NCBI GenBank assembly: GCA_910574885.1
Contig: CAJTDD010000005.1
Location: 124,001-188,000, forward strand
DNA from: Lachnospiraceae bacterium
GTDB lineage: Bacteria; Bacillota; Clostridia; Lachnospirales; Lachnospiraceae
Reading direction: 5' to 3'
DNA: 64,000 bases
This document shows positions 35,166 to 43,711 of this stretch, piece by piece. A model generated the notes under the pieces. It saw only the letters and a program-made list of their open reading frames with translations. It had not been told where the DNA came from and searched no databases. Each line of letters starts with the position of its first letter. Position 1 is the stretch's first letter. The position numbers were made by a program, and so were the translations under genes.

Positions 35166-36179
35166 ATGAGAGAAAAAGAACGAAGACAGATATGCCCGGA
35201 GATTCATTACCGTAAAGCCAAAGACGGCGTCGTGATTACGGGATGTTATGGGACGGAAGGGAAAGTGATTCTTCCGGATGAGATTGACGGAATGGAAGTG
35301 AAGGGGATCGGAGACTATGCGTTTGCTAAAGACCGCAGGGAAGAAGGGGAAGCGTTGGTGTACACAGATACGCGGCATGGTGTATGTCATAGCCCATTTA
35401 CGGGAAGTATAAAGGGCAGGATTGGCGGCGGCATGGTAGAGGAGGTTCATCTTCCGGCCCGGGTGACGGAGATTGGCAGGTATGCTTTTTACCGATGTAA
35501 GAACCTAAAGAAGCTGACGCTGACGGACAGCCTGCTTGAGATTGGCGGCGGTGCGTTTACCGGATGTCGCCTGTCGGAGGTGGAGATTCATTTTCAGGAA
35601 GGGGAGCAAAGCTGCCTGAAATCCATTCTGGATGAGATTCGCTTTGAGGTTCGGGTGAAACTTCGCTATTCTTCAAGCGGAAGCGCGGTAAAGGAGCAGG
35701 AGGCGCGTCTTCTCTTCCCGGAGCATTATGAGGAAGCCGTAGAGAATACCCCCGCAAGGATATTGTTTACCCAGCATCATGGTGCGGGCGGTTATTACCG
35801 GCAGTGCTTTTATGATCGGAAACTGGATTTCAAGAAATATGACGAACTGTTCTTTCATACGGTGGCCCAGGAGAAACCAGAGATTGCGGCGGAGCTGGCG
35901 CTTGACCGCCTGCGCTGTCCGTTCCGGCTGGCAGAAGGAGCGCAGGAGGCATATGGAACTTATGTGAGGGAGCATTTGGAAGATGCGGCGGATTTTCTGA
36001 TTGGGCATGAGGATGTGGAAGGGATTCGGTTTCTTTCGTCCAAAGGATACTGGACGGAGGCGGCTTTGGACTATGCAGTGGATGCGGCGTCAAAGAGGAA
36101 GGAAACGGAGATCCTGAGCGTCCTTATGGATGAGAAACACAGGAGGTATCCGGCGAGAAAGAAGAAGTTTGAGCTGTGA
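35166..36179 (+). CDS. Leucine-rich-repeat (BspA-like) cytoplasmic protein
   Basis: A protein of ~337 residues. The first part carries BspA-type LRR units (VILPDEIDGMEVKGIGDYAF; VHLPARVTEIGRYAFYRCKN; LTLTDSLLEIGGGAFTGC). The second half is helical and without recognised motif (EKPEIAAELALDRLRCPFRL). No signal peptide is seen, so the protein is likely intracellular, unlike the surface BspA proteins. GAGG at 35156-35159 lies 6 nt before ATG 35166; a TTG at 35127, preceded by GGAGAGG and overlapping the ydcF-like stop, is an alternative giving 13 more residues. It precedes the VWA/MoxR pair and may belong to the same unit. Confidence 0.75.
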   Translation: MREKERRQICPEIHYRKAKDGVVITGCYGTEGKVILPDEIDGMEVKGIGDYAFAKDRREEGEALVYTDTRHGVCHSPFTGSIKGRIGGGMVEEVHLPARVTEIGRYAFYRCKNLKKLTLTDSLLEIGGGAFTGCRLSEVEIHFQEGEQSCLKSILDEIRFEVRVKLRYSSSGSAVKEQEARLLFPEHYEEAVENTPARILFTQHHGAGGYYRQCFYDRKLDFKKYDELFFHTVAQEKPEIAAELALDRLRCPFRLAEGAQEAYGTYVREHLEDAADFLIGHEDVEGIRFLSSKGYWTEAALDYAVDAASKRKETEILSVLMDEKHRRYPARKKKFEL

Positions 36180-36224
36180 GGTATGAGAATATTGGGAAGT
36201 GAAAGACGAGTTATGGAGAAGGGC

Positions 36225-37535
36225 ATGGATACAGGCGAAAAACTGGAAATGATCGGCAGGAAGATTCTTACCGTCTCCCGCAATGAGCTGTATCTGAAAA
36301 TGCGTTTTCTGGATGTGGCGCTTTCAAGCCTGGCATTTGTGATGGACGTTGGTGCAGACGGACTTGGGACAGACGGATTATTCCTATACTACCATCCCCA
36401 ATATCTGGGCGGGCTTTACCGGGAAGACCGGATCAGGGTGAACCGGCTCTATCTGCATCTGGTACTTCATGGGATTTTCCATCACATCACCAGAAGGAAG
36501 GGGCGCAAGGAACGTCTCTATAGCCTTGCCTGTGATATTGCCGCGGAATCCATCATAGACGGCATGCAGTACCGGTGCGTCCTTGCGGGCCGTTCTTTGC
36601 TCCGGCGGGAAACCTATGGAAGGCTTCACAAGGAACTCAAGGTTTTATCGGCGGATAAGGTCTATCGAGTCCTTTACGGCCTGGGGCTTTCCGAGGAAGA
36701 AACCTTCAGGCTTGAGGCAGAATTCCGGATAGACGACCACAGTTACTGGCCAAAGGAAGAGGAAAAGAAGAAGCAGGAAGAGATTGAGAACCGATGGCAG
36801 GATGTGAGTGAGCAGATGGAGACAGAGATGGAAACATTTTCAGAGGAAATGTCATCGGGAGCGGGGGATTTCATCGGGCAGCTTAGGGTGGAGAACCGGG
36901 AACGTTTCGATTACCGCCAGTTCCTCAGGAAATTTTCGGTTCTGCGGGAAGAGACGGCGGTGGATGAGGATTCTTTCGACTATGTATTTTATACCTATGG
37001 GCTGTCCCTGTACGGCAATCTGCCCCTTGTGGAACCGCTGGAGTGGAAGGAGACGCAGAAGGTGGAAGAGTTTGCGGTGGTGATTGATACGTCCATGTCC
37101 TGTTCCGGCGAACTGGTGAAAAAATTTCTGGAAGAAACTTATGATGTACTCAGTGAGAACAACAGCTTTTTTTGCAAGGTGAATATCCATGTCATCCAGT
37201 GTGACGACAGGGTGCAGACAGACCGGAAGATTACCAGTGGGGAAGAACTCAGGGAGTATATGGAGAATCTGGAACTGCGGGGAGAGGGAGGGACGGATTT
37301 CAGGCCCGCGTTCGTATATGTCGAGGAGCTGATGCGCCGGCATGTGTTCGGGCAGTTGAAAGGGTTGATCTATTTTACGGACGGAAAAGGAATTTATCCG
37401 GGGAAGATGCCGCCCTTTGAGACGGCGTTCGTGTTTTTGGAGGAAGATTATGAAGATATGGATGTTCCGCCTTGGGCGATAAAGCTGGTGCTTTCTGAGG
37501 ATGAACTGAATAGAGGAGGTTGCCATGGATATTAA
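36225..37535 (+). CDS. VWA-like domain protein with DUF2201-type N-terminal domain
   Basis: A protein of 436 residues. The N-terminal half resembles the putative metallopeptidase domain of DUF2201 (LYLHLVLHGIFHHITRRKGR, followed by CDIAAESIID). A charged linker (~185-225) leads to a C-terminal VWA-like domain with a MIDAS-type motif VIDTSMSCSG (D-x-S-x-S) and EGGTDFRPAFVYV. GGAG at 36215-36218 gives ATG 36225; the frame itself opens at 36183. It overlaps the MoxR-type ATPase gene by 11 bp, a typical AAA+/VWA pairing in which the ATPase acts as a chaperone that remodels or inserts cofactors into a client complex. The client is unknown. Confidence 0.82.
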   Translation: MDTGEKLEMIGRKILTVSRNELYLKMRFLDVALSSLAFVMDVGADGLGTDGLFLYYHPQYLGGLYREDRIRVNRLYLHLVLHGIFHHITRRKGRKERLYSLACDIAAESIIDGMQYRCVLAGRSLLRRETYGRLHKELKVLSADKVYRVLYGLGLSEEETFRLEAEFRIDDHSYWPKEEEKKKQEEIENRWQDVSEQMETEMETFSEEMSSGAGDFIGQLRVENRERFDYRQFLRKFSVLREETAVDEDSFDYVFYTYGLSLYGNLPLVEPLEWKETQKVEEFAVVIDTSMSCSGELVKKFLEETYDVLSENNSFFCKVNIHVIQCDDRVQTDRKITSGEELREYMENLELRGEGGTDFRPAFVYVEELMRRHVFGQLKGLIYFTDGKGIYPGKMPPFETAFVFLEEDYEDMDVPPWAIKLVLSEDELNRGGCHGY

Positions 37536-39027
37536 GCGGGCAAAACAGGAAATCAAGGATTCGATAGAGGCTTATCTGCTGAAAGACGGGGACGGCGGCT
37601 ACAAGATACCGTCCATCCGCCAAAGACCCATTCTGTTGATGGGGCCTCCGGGGATTGGAAAGACTCAGATTATGCAGCAGATTGCGAAGGAATGTAAGAT
37701 TGGGCTGGTGGCTTACACGATTACTCATCACACGAGGCAGAGTGCGGTGGGATTGCCGTTTATCCGTGAGAAAATGTATGGCGGCAGAGAATATTCTGCC
37801 ACGGAGTATACGATGAGTGAAATCATCGCATCCATATATGAGAAGATGGAGACGACAGGAATCAAAGAGGGGATTCTGTTCATCGATGAGATCAACTGTG
37901 TCTCCGAGACGCTTGCGCCTACGATGCTTGAGTTCCTTCAATGTAAGACCTTTGGCAATCAGGCAGTCCCTCAGGGGTGGATTATCGTTGCGGCCGGCAA
38001 TCCGCCGGAGTATAACAAATCTGTGCGGGATTTTGATATCGTGACCCTTGACAGGATTCGGAAGATTGACGTGGAAGAGAATTATGAGGCATGGAAGGAA
38101 TACGCCTATCGAGCGGAGATACACCCGGCAATCATGGCGTATCTGGAAATCCGGCGGGATTATTTCTATCGGATTGAGACCACGGTGGACGGCAAGGCGT
38201 TCGCGACGGCGCGGGGATGGGAGGATTTATCAGAATTCCTGAAGGCCTGTGAGATTTTGGGAAAACGGGCGGACAGGGATGTGGTGCATCAATATATCCA
38301 GCATTGGAAGATTGCGAAGGATTTTGCAAATTATCTGGAGTTATACGAGAAATATAAGCGGGATTACGGTCTTTTGCGGATTGTGGAAGGCAATTATGGA
38401 CGGGAGACGGTGGAGCAGATTCAGTATGCGCCTTTCGACGAGCGGCTTAGTGTGGTAAGTATGCTGATTGGAAAACTTGGCGGAATGTTCCGGGACAGAT
38501 TTGAGGAAGACCGGTATATCACTTTGCTTTATGAATATCTGCTTCGTTACAAAGAGTGCTTGGAGCTTAACACGGTAATTTGGGAAGCGTCAGAGAAATA
38601 TGGGAAACTACGGAAAGCAGAGCATCTGACCAGGATGGAGGATGGAATCTGGCAAAAAGCGCTTGGCGCTCTTGAGCGGTATGGGCAGGAGGCGAAGAAG
38701 GAACATCTGTCGGGGGAAGATGCATTTGACCGTATCAAAGAAATGTTCGGGCAGGAGACGAAAGCGCGGGAGGAGAAAATAGAGGAGACATTGGATGCGC
38801 TTGAGCATGCTTTTGACTTCATGGAGGAAGCTTTCGGAGACAGCCAGGAGATGGTCGCATTTGTGACGGAGCTGAATACGAATGTTTATAGCGTGCAGTT
38901 CTTGAAGGACAATGAATGTGAGAGGTATTACCGTTATAATAAAAAGCTGTTGTTCGGGGAACAGCAGGAGGAGATTTTAAAAGAGCTTGACGAGGTGGAA
39001 CAGGAGTTGAATACTGCAATCAAATGA
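37525..39027 (+). CDS. MoxR-type AAA+ ATPase
   Basis: A protein of 500 residues with Walker A GPPGIGKTQ (~41-49), Walker B ILFIDEINCVSET, sensor 1 WIIVAAGNPPEYN, an arginine-finger region TLDRIRKIDVE, and a long helical C-terminal half (~260-500) rich in Glu/Lys. GAGGAGG precedes ATG 37525, which lies inside the VWA gene, so synthesis of the two is coupled. The extended C-terminal region is longer than in simple MoxR proteins (~330 residues) and may bind the client. The pair recurs in Firmicutes without a defined function. Confidence 0.88.
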   Translation: MDIKRAKQEIKDSIEAYLLKDGDGGYKIPSIRQRPILLMGPPGIGKTQIMQQIAKECKIGLVAYTITHHTRQSAVGLPFIREKMYGGREYSATEYTMSEIIASIYEKMETTGIKEGILFIDEINCVSETLAPTMLEFLQCKTFGNQAVPQGWIIVAAGNPPEYNKSVRDFDIVTLDRIRKIDVEENYEAWKEYAYRAEIHPAIMAYLEIRRDYFYRIETTVDGKAFATARGWEDLSEFLKACEILGKRADRDVVHQYIQHWKIAKDFANYLELYEKYKRDYGLLRIVEGNYGRETVEQIQYAPFDERLSVVSMLIGKLGGMFRDRFEEDRYITLLYEYLLRYKECLELNTVIWEASEKYGKLRKAEHLTRMEDGIWQKALGALERYGQEAKKEHLSGEDAFDRIKEMFGQETKAREEKIEETLDALEHAFDFMEEAFGDSQEMVAFVTELNTNVYSVQFLKDNECERYYRYNKKLLFGEQQEEILKELDEVEQELNTAIK

Positions 39028-39054
39028 AAGGTCTTGCAGAAGGAGGAAGAGAAG

Positions 39055-39402
39055 ATGTTGTTGGTACATTACCCAAAGTGCAGTACATGCCAGAAGGCAA
39101 AGAAGTGGCTTAATGAGAAGGGCGTGGAGTTTGAAGAGAGGAATATTAAGGATGAGAATCCCACGAAAGAAGAAGTGAAGGCGTGGCATGAGAAGAGCGG
39201 GATGCCTTTGAAGAAATTTTTCAATACCAGCGGAATGATTTACCGGGAAATGCAGTTGAAGGACAAGTTGCCGGATATGACGGAGGAAGAGCAGTATGAA
39301 CTGCTCTCGACGGACGGTATGCTGGTGAAACGGCCGATTCTGGTGACGGATACGGCTGTGGTGACGGGATTCCGTGAGAAGGAGTGGGAGAAACTGGTAT
39401 GA
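39055..39402 (+). CDS. ArsC/Spx-family thioredoxin-fold protein
   Basis: A protein of 115 residues with YPKCSTCQKAKKWLNEKGV (CxxC redox motif) and the C-terminal RPILVTDTAVVTGF, typical of the ArsC/Spx/YffB family. AGGAGG at 39041-39046 lies 8 nt before ATG 39055; the frame opens earlier at a TTG. It lacks the RNA-polymerase-binding context that defines Spx, and no ars genes are nearby, so a general thiol-redox or regulatory role is more likely than arsenate reduction. Confidence 0.87.
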   Translation: MLLVHYPKCSTCQKAKKWLNEKGVEFEERNIKDENPTKEEVKAWHEKSGMPLKKFFNTSGMIYREMQLKDKLPDMTEEEQYELLSTDGMLVKRPILVTDTAVVTGFREKEWEKLV

Positions 39403-39450
39403 GGAGTAGGAGAAGCCGATAAGGAAAGGAGTGGGAGAAACTGATATGAG
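39379..39450 (+). repeat. 25-bp direct repeat spanning the ArsC-like stop and the ada start
   Basis: AAGGAGTGGGAGAAACTGG at 39379 recurs at 39426 with one change (24 of 25 bp identical, 47-bp period). The first copy encodes the last residues (KEWEKLV) and stop of the ArsC-like protein. The second supplies the ribosome site and start ATG of the adenosine deaminase gene. This looks like a small tandem duplication. Confidence 0.8.
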
Positions 39451-40450
39451 AAGGGATGACCGGATGATGGAGAAGTTTGGCAAGATTGATCTCCATCTCC
39501 ATCTGGACGGTTCGCTGTCGGCGGAGACGGTTTTGAAGCTGGCGCAAAAAGGACATGTGGAGCTTCCGGCGGATACCCCGGAAGGACTTCGACCCTATCT
39601 TACGGCAAAAAACGATTGTGGGAGCCTGAATGAATATCTGAAATGCTTTGACATCCCACTGGCTGTCTTACAGACGGCAGAGAACCTGAGGGTGGCGGCT
39701 TATGACCTTGGACTGGGGCTTGCAAAGAGAGGGCTTCGCTATGGGGAAATCCGGTTCGCACCCCAGCTCCACAGGCAGAAAGGGCTTACTCAGGAGGAGG
39801 CAGTGCAGGTGGTTCTTGCGGGGCTTGAAAGGGCTGCACATGAGGCAAAGAAGGCTGTATGCAAAGCAGGGCAGGGAATTTGCCTGCGGGCGATTTTATG
39901 CTGTATGCGGGGAGACGGGCTTCGTGCAGAGAATCTGGAAACCGTGCGGGTTGCGTCCCGTTATCTGGGAAAAGGCGTAGTGGCAGTGGATTTGGCGGGA
40001 GCCGAAGCCTTGTACCCCACCGATGATTATGAGGAGGAATTCCGGTATGCCAGAAGCCTTGGTATCCCCTTTACCATCCATGCGGGAGAGGCGGACGGAG
40101 CAAAAAGTATCTGGAAGGCGTTAGAATTCGGCGCCGCGCGGATCGGGCATGGGGTACGTGCAATCGAGGATGAAGAACTGATGGAGGAGCTTAAAAGGCA
40201 AGGATGCGCATTGGAGATGTGCCCGTCCAGTAATTTACAGACAAAGGCGGTCGGGAGCCTTTCGGAATATCCACTCCGGAAGTATCTTGAGCATGGGATA
40301 AAGGTGACGGTGAACAGCGATAACATGACGGTATCGGATACCTGGGTCGGGAAAGAATTCGCATTACTTTCACAAGAATACGGACTTACAAAAGAGGAGG
40401 CAGGAAAGCTGCTTGAGAATGCCGAATGGGCGGCGTTTGGGATATCGTAA
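39446..40450 (+). CDS. add: Adenosine deaminase
   Basis: A protein of 334 residues with the metal motif IDLHLHLDGSL, TIHAGEADG, ARIGHGVRAIEDEEL and VNSDNMTVSDT (the family usually has N-T-D-D-P; here the metal-binding Asp is kept). It deaminates adenosine or deoxyadenosine to inosine forms in purine salvage. GGAG at 39433-39436 lies 9 nt before ATG 39446; a GTG at 39431 is in frame. Length and motifs fit the family well; adenine deaminase is a less likely alternative. Confidence 0.9.
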   Translation: MRRDDRMMEKFGKIDLHLHLDGSLSAETVLKLAQKGHVELPADTPEGLRPYLTAKNDCGSLNEYLKCFDIPLAVLQTAENLRVAAYDLGLGLAKRGLRYGEIRFAPQLHRQKGLTQEEAVQVVLAGLERAAHEAKKAVCKAGQGICLRAILCCMRGDGLRAENLETVRVASRYLGKGVVAVDLAGAEALYPTDDYEEEFRYARSLGIPFTIHAGEADGAKSIWKALEFGAARIGHGVRAIEDEELMEELKRQGCALEMCPSSNLQTKAVGSLSEYPLRKYLEHGIKVTVNSDNMTVSDTWVGKEFALLSQEYGLTKEEAGKLLENAEWAAFGIS

Positions 40451-40512
40451 GGTAGTACGTAGATTTTGCAGGAATTGTTCCTTACAAAGGAACAGGCAAG
40501 GAGGGAAATGTC

Positions 40513-41283
40513 ATGACGATTCAGGAAATGAAACGCAGGAAACAGGAATGGGGCTATACATATTTTCAGATTGCAGAATTATCCGGAGTCCCCATAGAGA
40601 CGGTAAAGAAGATATTTGAGGGAAATGCGGAAAATATAGATTATAGGACATGGAGCGATCTGGAAAATGCATTCCGGGAGAAGATGGTGGTCAAGGAAGC
40701 GTCGGCTGCATACGCGGTGAAGCGAAAGCCGGGTTCTTATACGATTGAGGATTACTGGGATTTGCCGGACGATCTGCGGGTGGAATTGATTGACGGATAT
40801 TTCTACGACATGGCGGCTCCTACGACCTTCCATCAGTTGATGGCTGCGGAAGTCCATCGGCAGATTGCGAACCATATCTTAGACCGTGACGTGGCGTGTA
40901 CGCCTTTCATCTCCCCTGTGGACGTCCAGTTGGACAGCGACGAGAAGACCATGATTCAGCCGGATGTGGTGATTGTCTGCGACCCGGAAAAGATTGTCAG
41001 GCGCAATATTATAGGCGCGCCGGATTTTGTGCTGGAAGTGGTGTCGCCGGGAACCAAGCGGCGGGATTATATTGTCAAGCTTGCGAAATATGAACAGGCA
41101 AAGGTTCGGGAATACTGGATTGTAGACCCCTATACAAAGAAGGTGCTGGTGTATTTCCTGGAAGGGGAAGGCGAAGTCACCATTTATCCAATCGACGCCC
41201 AGATTCCGGTCAATATTTTTGGCGGGGAATTAGTGCTGGATTTCAAGAGGATTGCCCAGTGGGCAGATAAGGAATGGGATTAG
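40513..41283 (+). CDS. HTH-Uma2 fusion (Uma2-family restriction-endonuclease-fold protein)
   Basis: A protein of 256 residues. Residues ~1-60 form a short HTH (KQEWGYTYFQIAELSGVPIE, TVKKIFEGNAENIDYRTW). The remainder is a Uma2 (DUF820) domain of the PD-(D/E)xK fold: YTIEDYWDLPDDLRVELIDG, IQPDVVIVCDPEK, DFVLEVVSPGTKRRDYIVK, and YEQAKVREYWIVDP. Asp/Glu-x-Lys residues in these motifs are consistent with a nuclease centre. AAGGAGG precedes ATG 40513. The biological role of Uma2 proteins is not established; the N-terminal HTH suggests DNA binding. Confidence 0.85.
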   Translation: MTIQEMKRRKQEWGYTYFQIAELSGVPIETVKKIFEGNAENIDYRTWSDLENAFREKMVVKEASAAYAVKRKPGSYTIEDYWDLPDDLRVELIDGYFYDMAAPTTFHQLMAAEVHRQIANHILDRDVACTPFISPVDVQLDSDEKTMIQPDVVIVCDPEKIVRRNIIGAPDFVLEVVSPGTKRRDYIVKLAKYEQAKVREYWIVDPYTKKVLVYFLEGEGEVTIYPIDAQIPVNIFGGELVLDFKRIAQWADKEWD

Positions 41284-41331
41284 TGTGCCCACATATAAGT
41301 AGATTTTACAAAAGAAAGGGGTTCATTTGCC

Positions 41332-41895
41332 ATGGGGATTATAGAGCTGTTTTTGATTGCTGTGGGGCTTTCGATGGATGCATTTGCCGTATCAATCTGT
41401 AAAGGGCTTTCCATGAAGAAATGTACGTGGAGGAAGGCGTCGCTTGTGGGGGCGTATTTTGGGATATTTCAGGCAGGTATGCCCCTTGTGGGATATGTCT
41501 TAGGCGTCCAGTTCCGGGATGTGATTACGTCAATTGACCACTGGATTGCATTTGTCCTTCTTGGATTTATAGGAGGAAATATGGTCCGGGAGGCGCTTAG
41601 GCCAGAGGCGTGCTGCCAGGAGGCGGATGAGGCGCTGGATATACGGACGATGCTGGGGCTTGCGGTGGCGACCAGCATCGATGCCCTTGCGGTAGGAGTG
41701 ACATTTGCATTTCTCAAGGTAGATATTGTGCCGGCGGTCTGTTTTATTGGCGTGATAACGTTTACATTATCGGTGGCAGGTGTTAAAATAGGCAATATAT
41801 TTGGGACGAAGTATCAGGCGAAGGCGGAGCTTTTGGGAGGGATTATTCTGATTTTAATGGGAGCAAAGATTTTGATTGAGCATCTATTGTCTTGA
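41332..41895 (+). CDS. mntP: Manganese efflux pump MntP
   Basis: A 187-residue membrane protein of six helices with the family motifs [19 protein letters not shown] and its internal repeat [17 protein letters not shown]; the Asp residues in membrane helices are characteristic. It exports Mn2+. AAAGGGG precedes ATG 41332. Only 48 bp separate it from the upstream gene, too short for the yybP-ykoY manganese riboswitch often found with this family, so Mn-dependent control is not evident here. Confidence 0.93.
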   Translation: MGIIELFLIAVGLSMDAFAVSICKGLSMKKCTWRKASLVGAYFGIFQAGMPLVGYVLGVQFRDVITSIDHWIAFVLLGFIGGNMVREALRPEACCQEADEALDIRTMLGLAVATSIDALAVGVTFAFLKVDIVPAVCFIGVITFTLSVAGVKIGNIFGTKYQAKAELLGGIILILMGAKILIEHLLS

Positions 41896-41945
41896 ATTTC
41901 GCGGGGGATAGAGGATTGTATTCGGATGTAAGAGAGGAGAAAAAT

Positions 41946-42899
41946 ATGAAGTGGAATCAGTTCCGGCTGACGACGACGACGCAGGCTGAGGACATCGTAA
42001 GCAGTATGTTGATGGACTTAGGGATTGAGGGCGTCCAGATTGAGGACAAGGTGCCTCTGACAAAGGAGGATAAGGAGCAGATGTTTGTGGACATCCTGCC
42101 GGATTTGCCGGAGGATGACGGCAAGGCATACCTGACCTTTTATCTTGGGGAAGAGGAGGATAAGGGAAGTATCTTGATGAATGTACGAAAGGAACTGGAA
42201 GAGATGCGCTCTTATCTGGATGTGGGCGAATGTACCATCGAAGAATCCCAGACAGAGGATGTGGACTGGGTGAATAACTGGAAACAGTATTTCCACCAGT
42301 TTTACATTGACGATATCCTTGTCATTCCGTCTTGGGAGAAGGTGGAGGAAAAGGACGAGGACAGGCTGATCATCCACATCGACCCGGGAACGGCGTTCGG
42401 GACGGGGACTCACGAGACGACCCAGTTATGTATCCGCCAATTGAAAAAGTATGTGGAAAAGGGCGCGCGTATTCTGGATGTTGGGTGCGGAAGCGGAATT
42501 TTGGGGATGCTTGCGCTAAAGTTCGGCGCAGAGTACTCGGTGGGGACAGATTTGGACCCCTGCGCCATTGAAGCGACCCATGAGAATATGGAAGCCAACG
42601 GCATTTCCAAAGAGCAGTATGAGGTCATGATCGGGAATATCATTGACGATGTGTCTGTGCAGGATGCGGTGGGATATGAGAGGTATGATATTGTGGCGGC
42701 GAACATCCTTGCGGATGTGCTGGTTCCTCTTACGCCTGTGATTGTACGTCAGATGAAACCGGGAGGAATCTATATCACCAGCGGGATTATCGACGATAAG
42801 GAAACTGTGGTGGTGGATGCTGTGAAAGCGTCCGGCCTTGAGGTCCTGGAGGTGAATCATCAGGGCGAGTGGGTATCTGTGACGGCGAGGAAGAATTGA
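41946..42899 (+). CDS. prmA: Ribosomal protein L11 methyltransferase
   Basis: A protein of 317 residues with the N-terminal substrate domain (WNQFRLTTTTQAEDIVSSML) and a SAM-binding domain: PGTAFGTGTHETTQLC, ILDVGCGSGILGMLALKFG, and YDIVAANILADVLVPL. It trimethylates L11. The frame opens at 41892, but AGAGGAG upstream of ATG 41946 and the conserved start support the shorter form. Its stop overlaps the rsmE start by 1 bp (TGATG), a common prmA-rsmE arrangement. Confidence 0.94.
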   Translation: MKWNQFRLTTTTQAEDIVSSMLMDLGIEGVQIEDKVPLTKEDKEQMFVDILPDLPEDDGKAYLTFYLGEEEDKGSILMNVRKELEEMRSYLDVGECTIEESQTEDVDWVNNWKQYFHQFYIDDILVIPSWEKVEEKDEDRLIIHIDPGTAFGTGTHETTQLCIRQLKKYVEKGARILDVGCGSGILGMLALKFGAEYSVGTDLDPCAIEATHENMEANGISKEQYEVMIGNIIDDVSVQDAVGYERYDIVAANILADVLVPLTPVIVRQMKPGGIYITSGIIDDKETVVVDAVKASGLEVLEVNHQGEWVSVTARKN

Positions 42900-43642
42900 T
42901 GCAGCATTTTTTTGTGACGCCTTCTCAGGTGAAGGACGGGAAAATTTTTGTGGAAGGTTCCGATGTGAACCATATGAAGAACGTACTCAGGATGCGTCCG
43001 GGCGAGGAACTGATGGTGAGCGACGGCAATAATTTAAAGTATCTGTGCGCGGTAGAGGAATATGGGGAGGGCGGCGCTGTTCTTCGGATTTTGGAAGAAA
43101 TGCAGACAGATACGGAGTTGTCTTCTAAGCTCTATCTGTTCCAGGGGCTTCCAAAGCAGGATAAGATGGAGCTGATTGTACAAAAAGCCGTGGAATTGGG
43201 GGCGTATCAGGTAATCCCGGTAAGCACCAGGCGTTCGGTGGTGAAGCTGGATGAGAAGAAGGCTTTAAAAAAGGTGGAGCGGTGGCAGCAGATCGCCCTA
43301 AGCGCCGCAAAGCAGGCGGGCAGAGGGTATATTCCCCAGGTGGCGGATGTGATGTCTTACCCGGAGGCTCTGTCCTATGCTAAGAAGCTGGATGTGGTAT
43401 TGATTCCTTATGAGCTTGCAGAAGGCATGAAGGAGACGAAAGAAATCATAGAATCCATTGTGCCGGGGCAGTCGGTGGGAATTTTTATCGGACCGGAGGG
43501 CGGCTTCGAGAAGGAGGAAGTGGAGCTTGCCCTGGAGTGGGGAGCAAAGGCGGTCACTCTGGGAAGACGGATTTTAAGGACGGAGACGGCGGGGCTTGCC
43601 ATGCTGTCTGTTTTGATGTTCCGGTTGGAAGAATCGATTTGA
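42899..43642 (+). CDS. rsmE: 16S rRNA (uracil-1498-N3)-methyltransferase
   Basis: A protein of 247 residues: MQHFFVTPSQVKDGKIFVEG with HMKNVLRMRPGEEL, KQDKMELIVQKAVELGAY, FIGPEGGFEKEEVELA (SPOUT knot) and LGRRILRTETAGLAMLSVLM. It methylates U1498 of 16S rRNA. The ATG overlaps the prmA stop, so the two are translationally coupled; the frame also opens 30 bp earlier inside prmA. Confidence 0.95.
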   Translation: MQHFFVTPSQVKDGKIFVEGSDVNHMKNVLRMRPGEELMVSDGNNLKYLCAVEEYGEGGAVLRILEEMQTDTELSSKLYLFQGLPKQDKMELIVQKAVELGAYQVIPVSTRRSVVKLDEKKALKKVERWQQIALSAAKQAGRGYIPQVADVMSYPEALSYAKKLDVVLIPYELAEGMKETKEIIESIVPGQSVGIFIGPEGGFEKEEVELALEWGAKAVTLGRRILRTETAGLAMLSVLMFRLEESI

Positions 43643-43711
43643 TTGTGACCTATCACATGGAAAGAACATATTCTGTTAATAAGAAAATAGAAAAATCAGG
43701 AAGTGAAATGA

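Noticed and set aside
41284-41331. yybP-ykoY manganese riboswitch before mntP
   Set aside because: The gap is 48 bp, too short for the motif, and no matching stem is seen.
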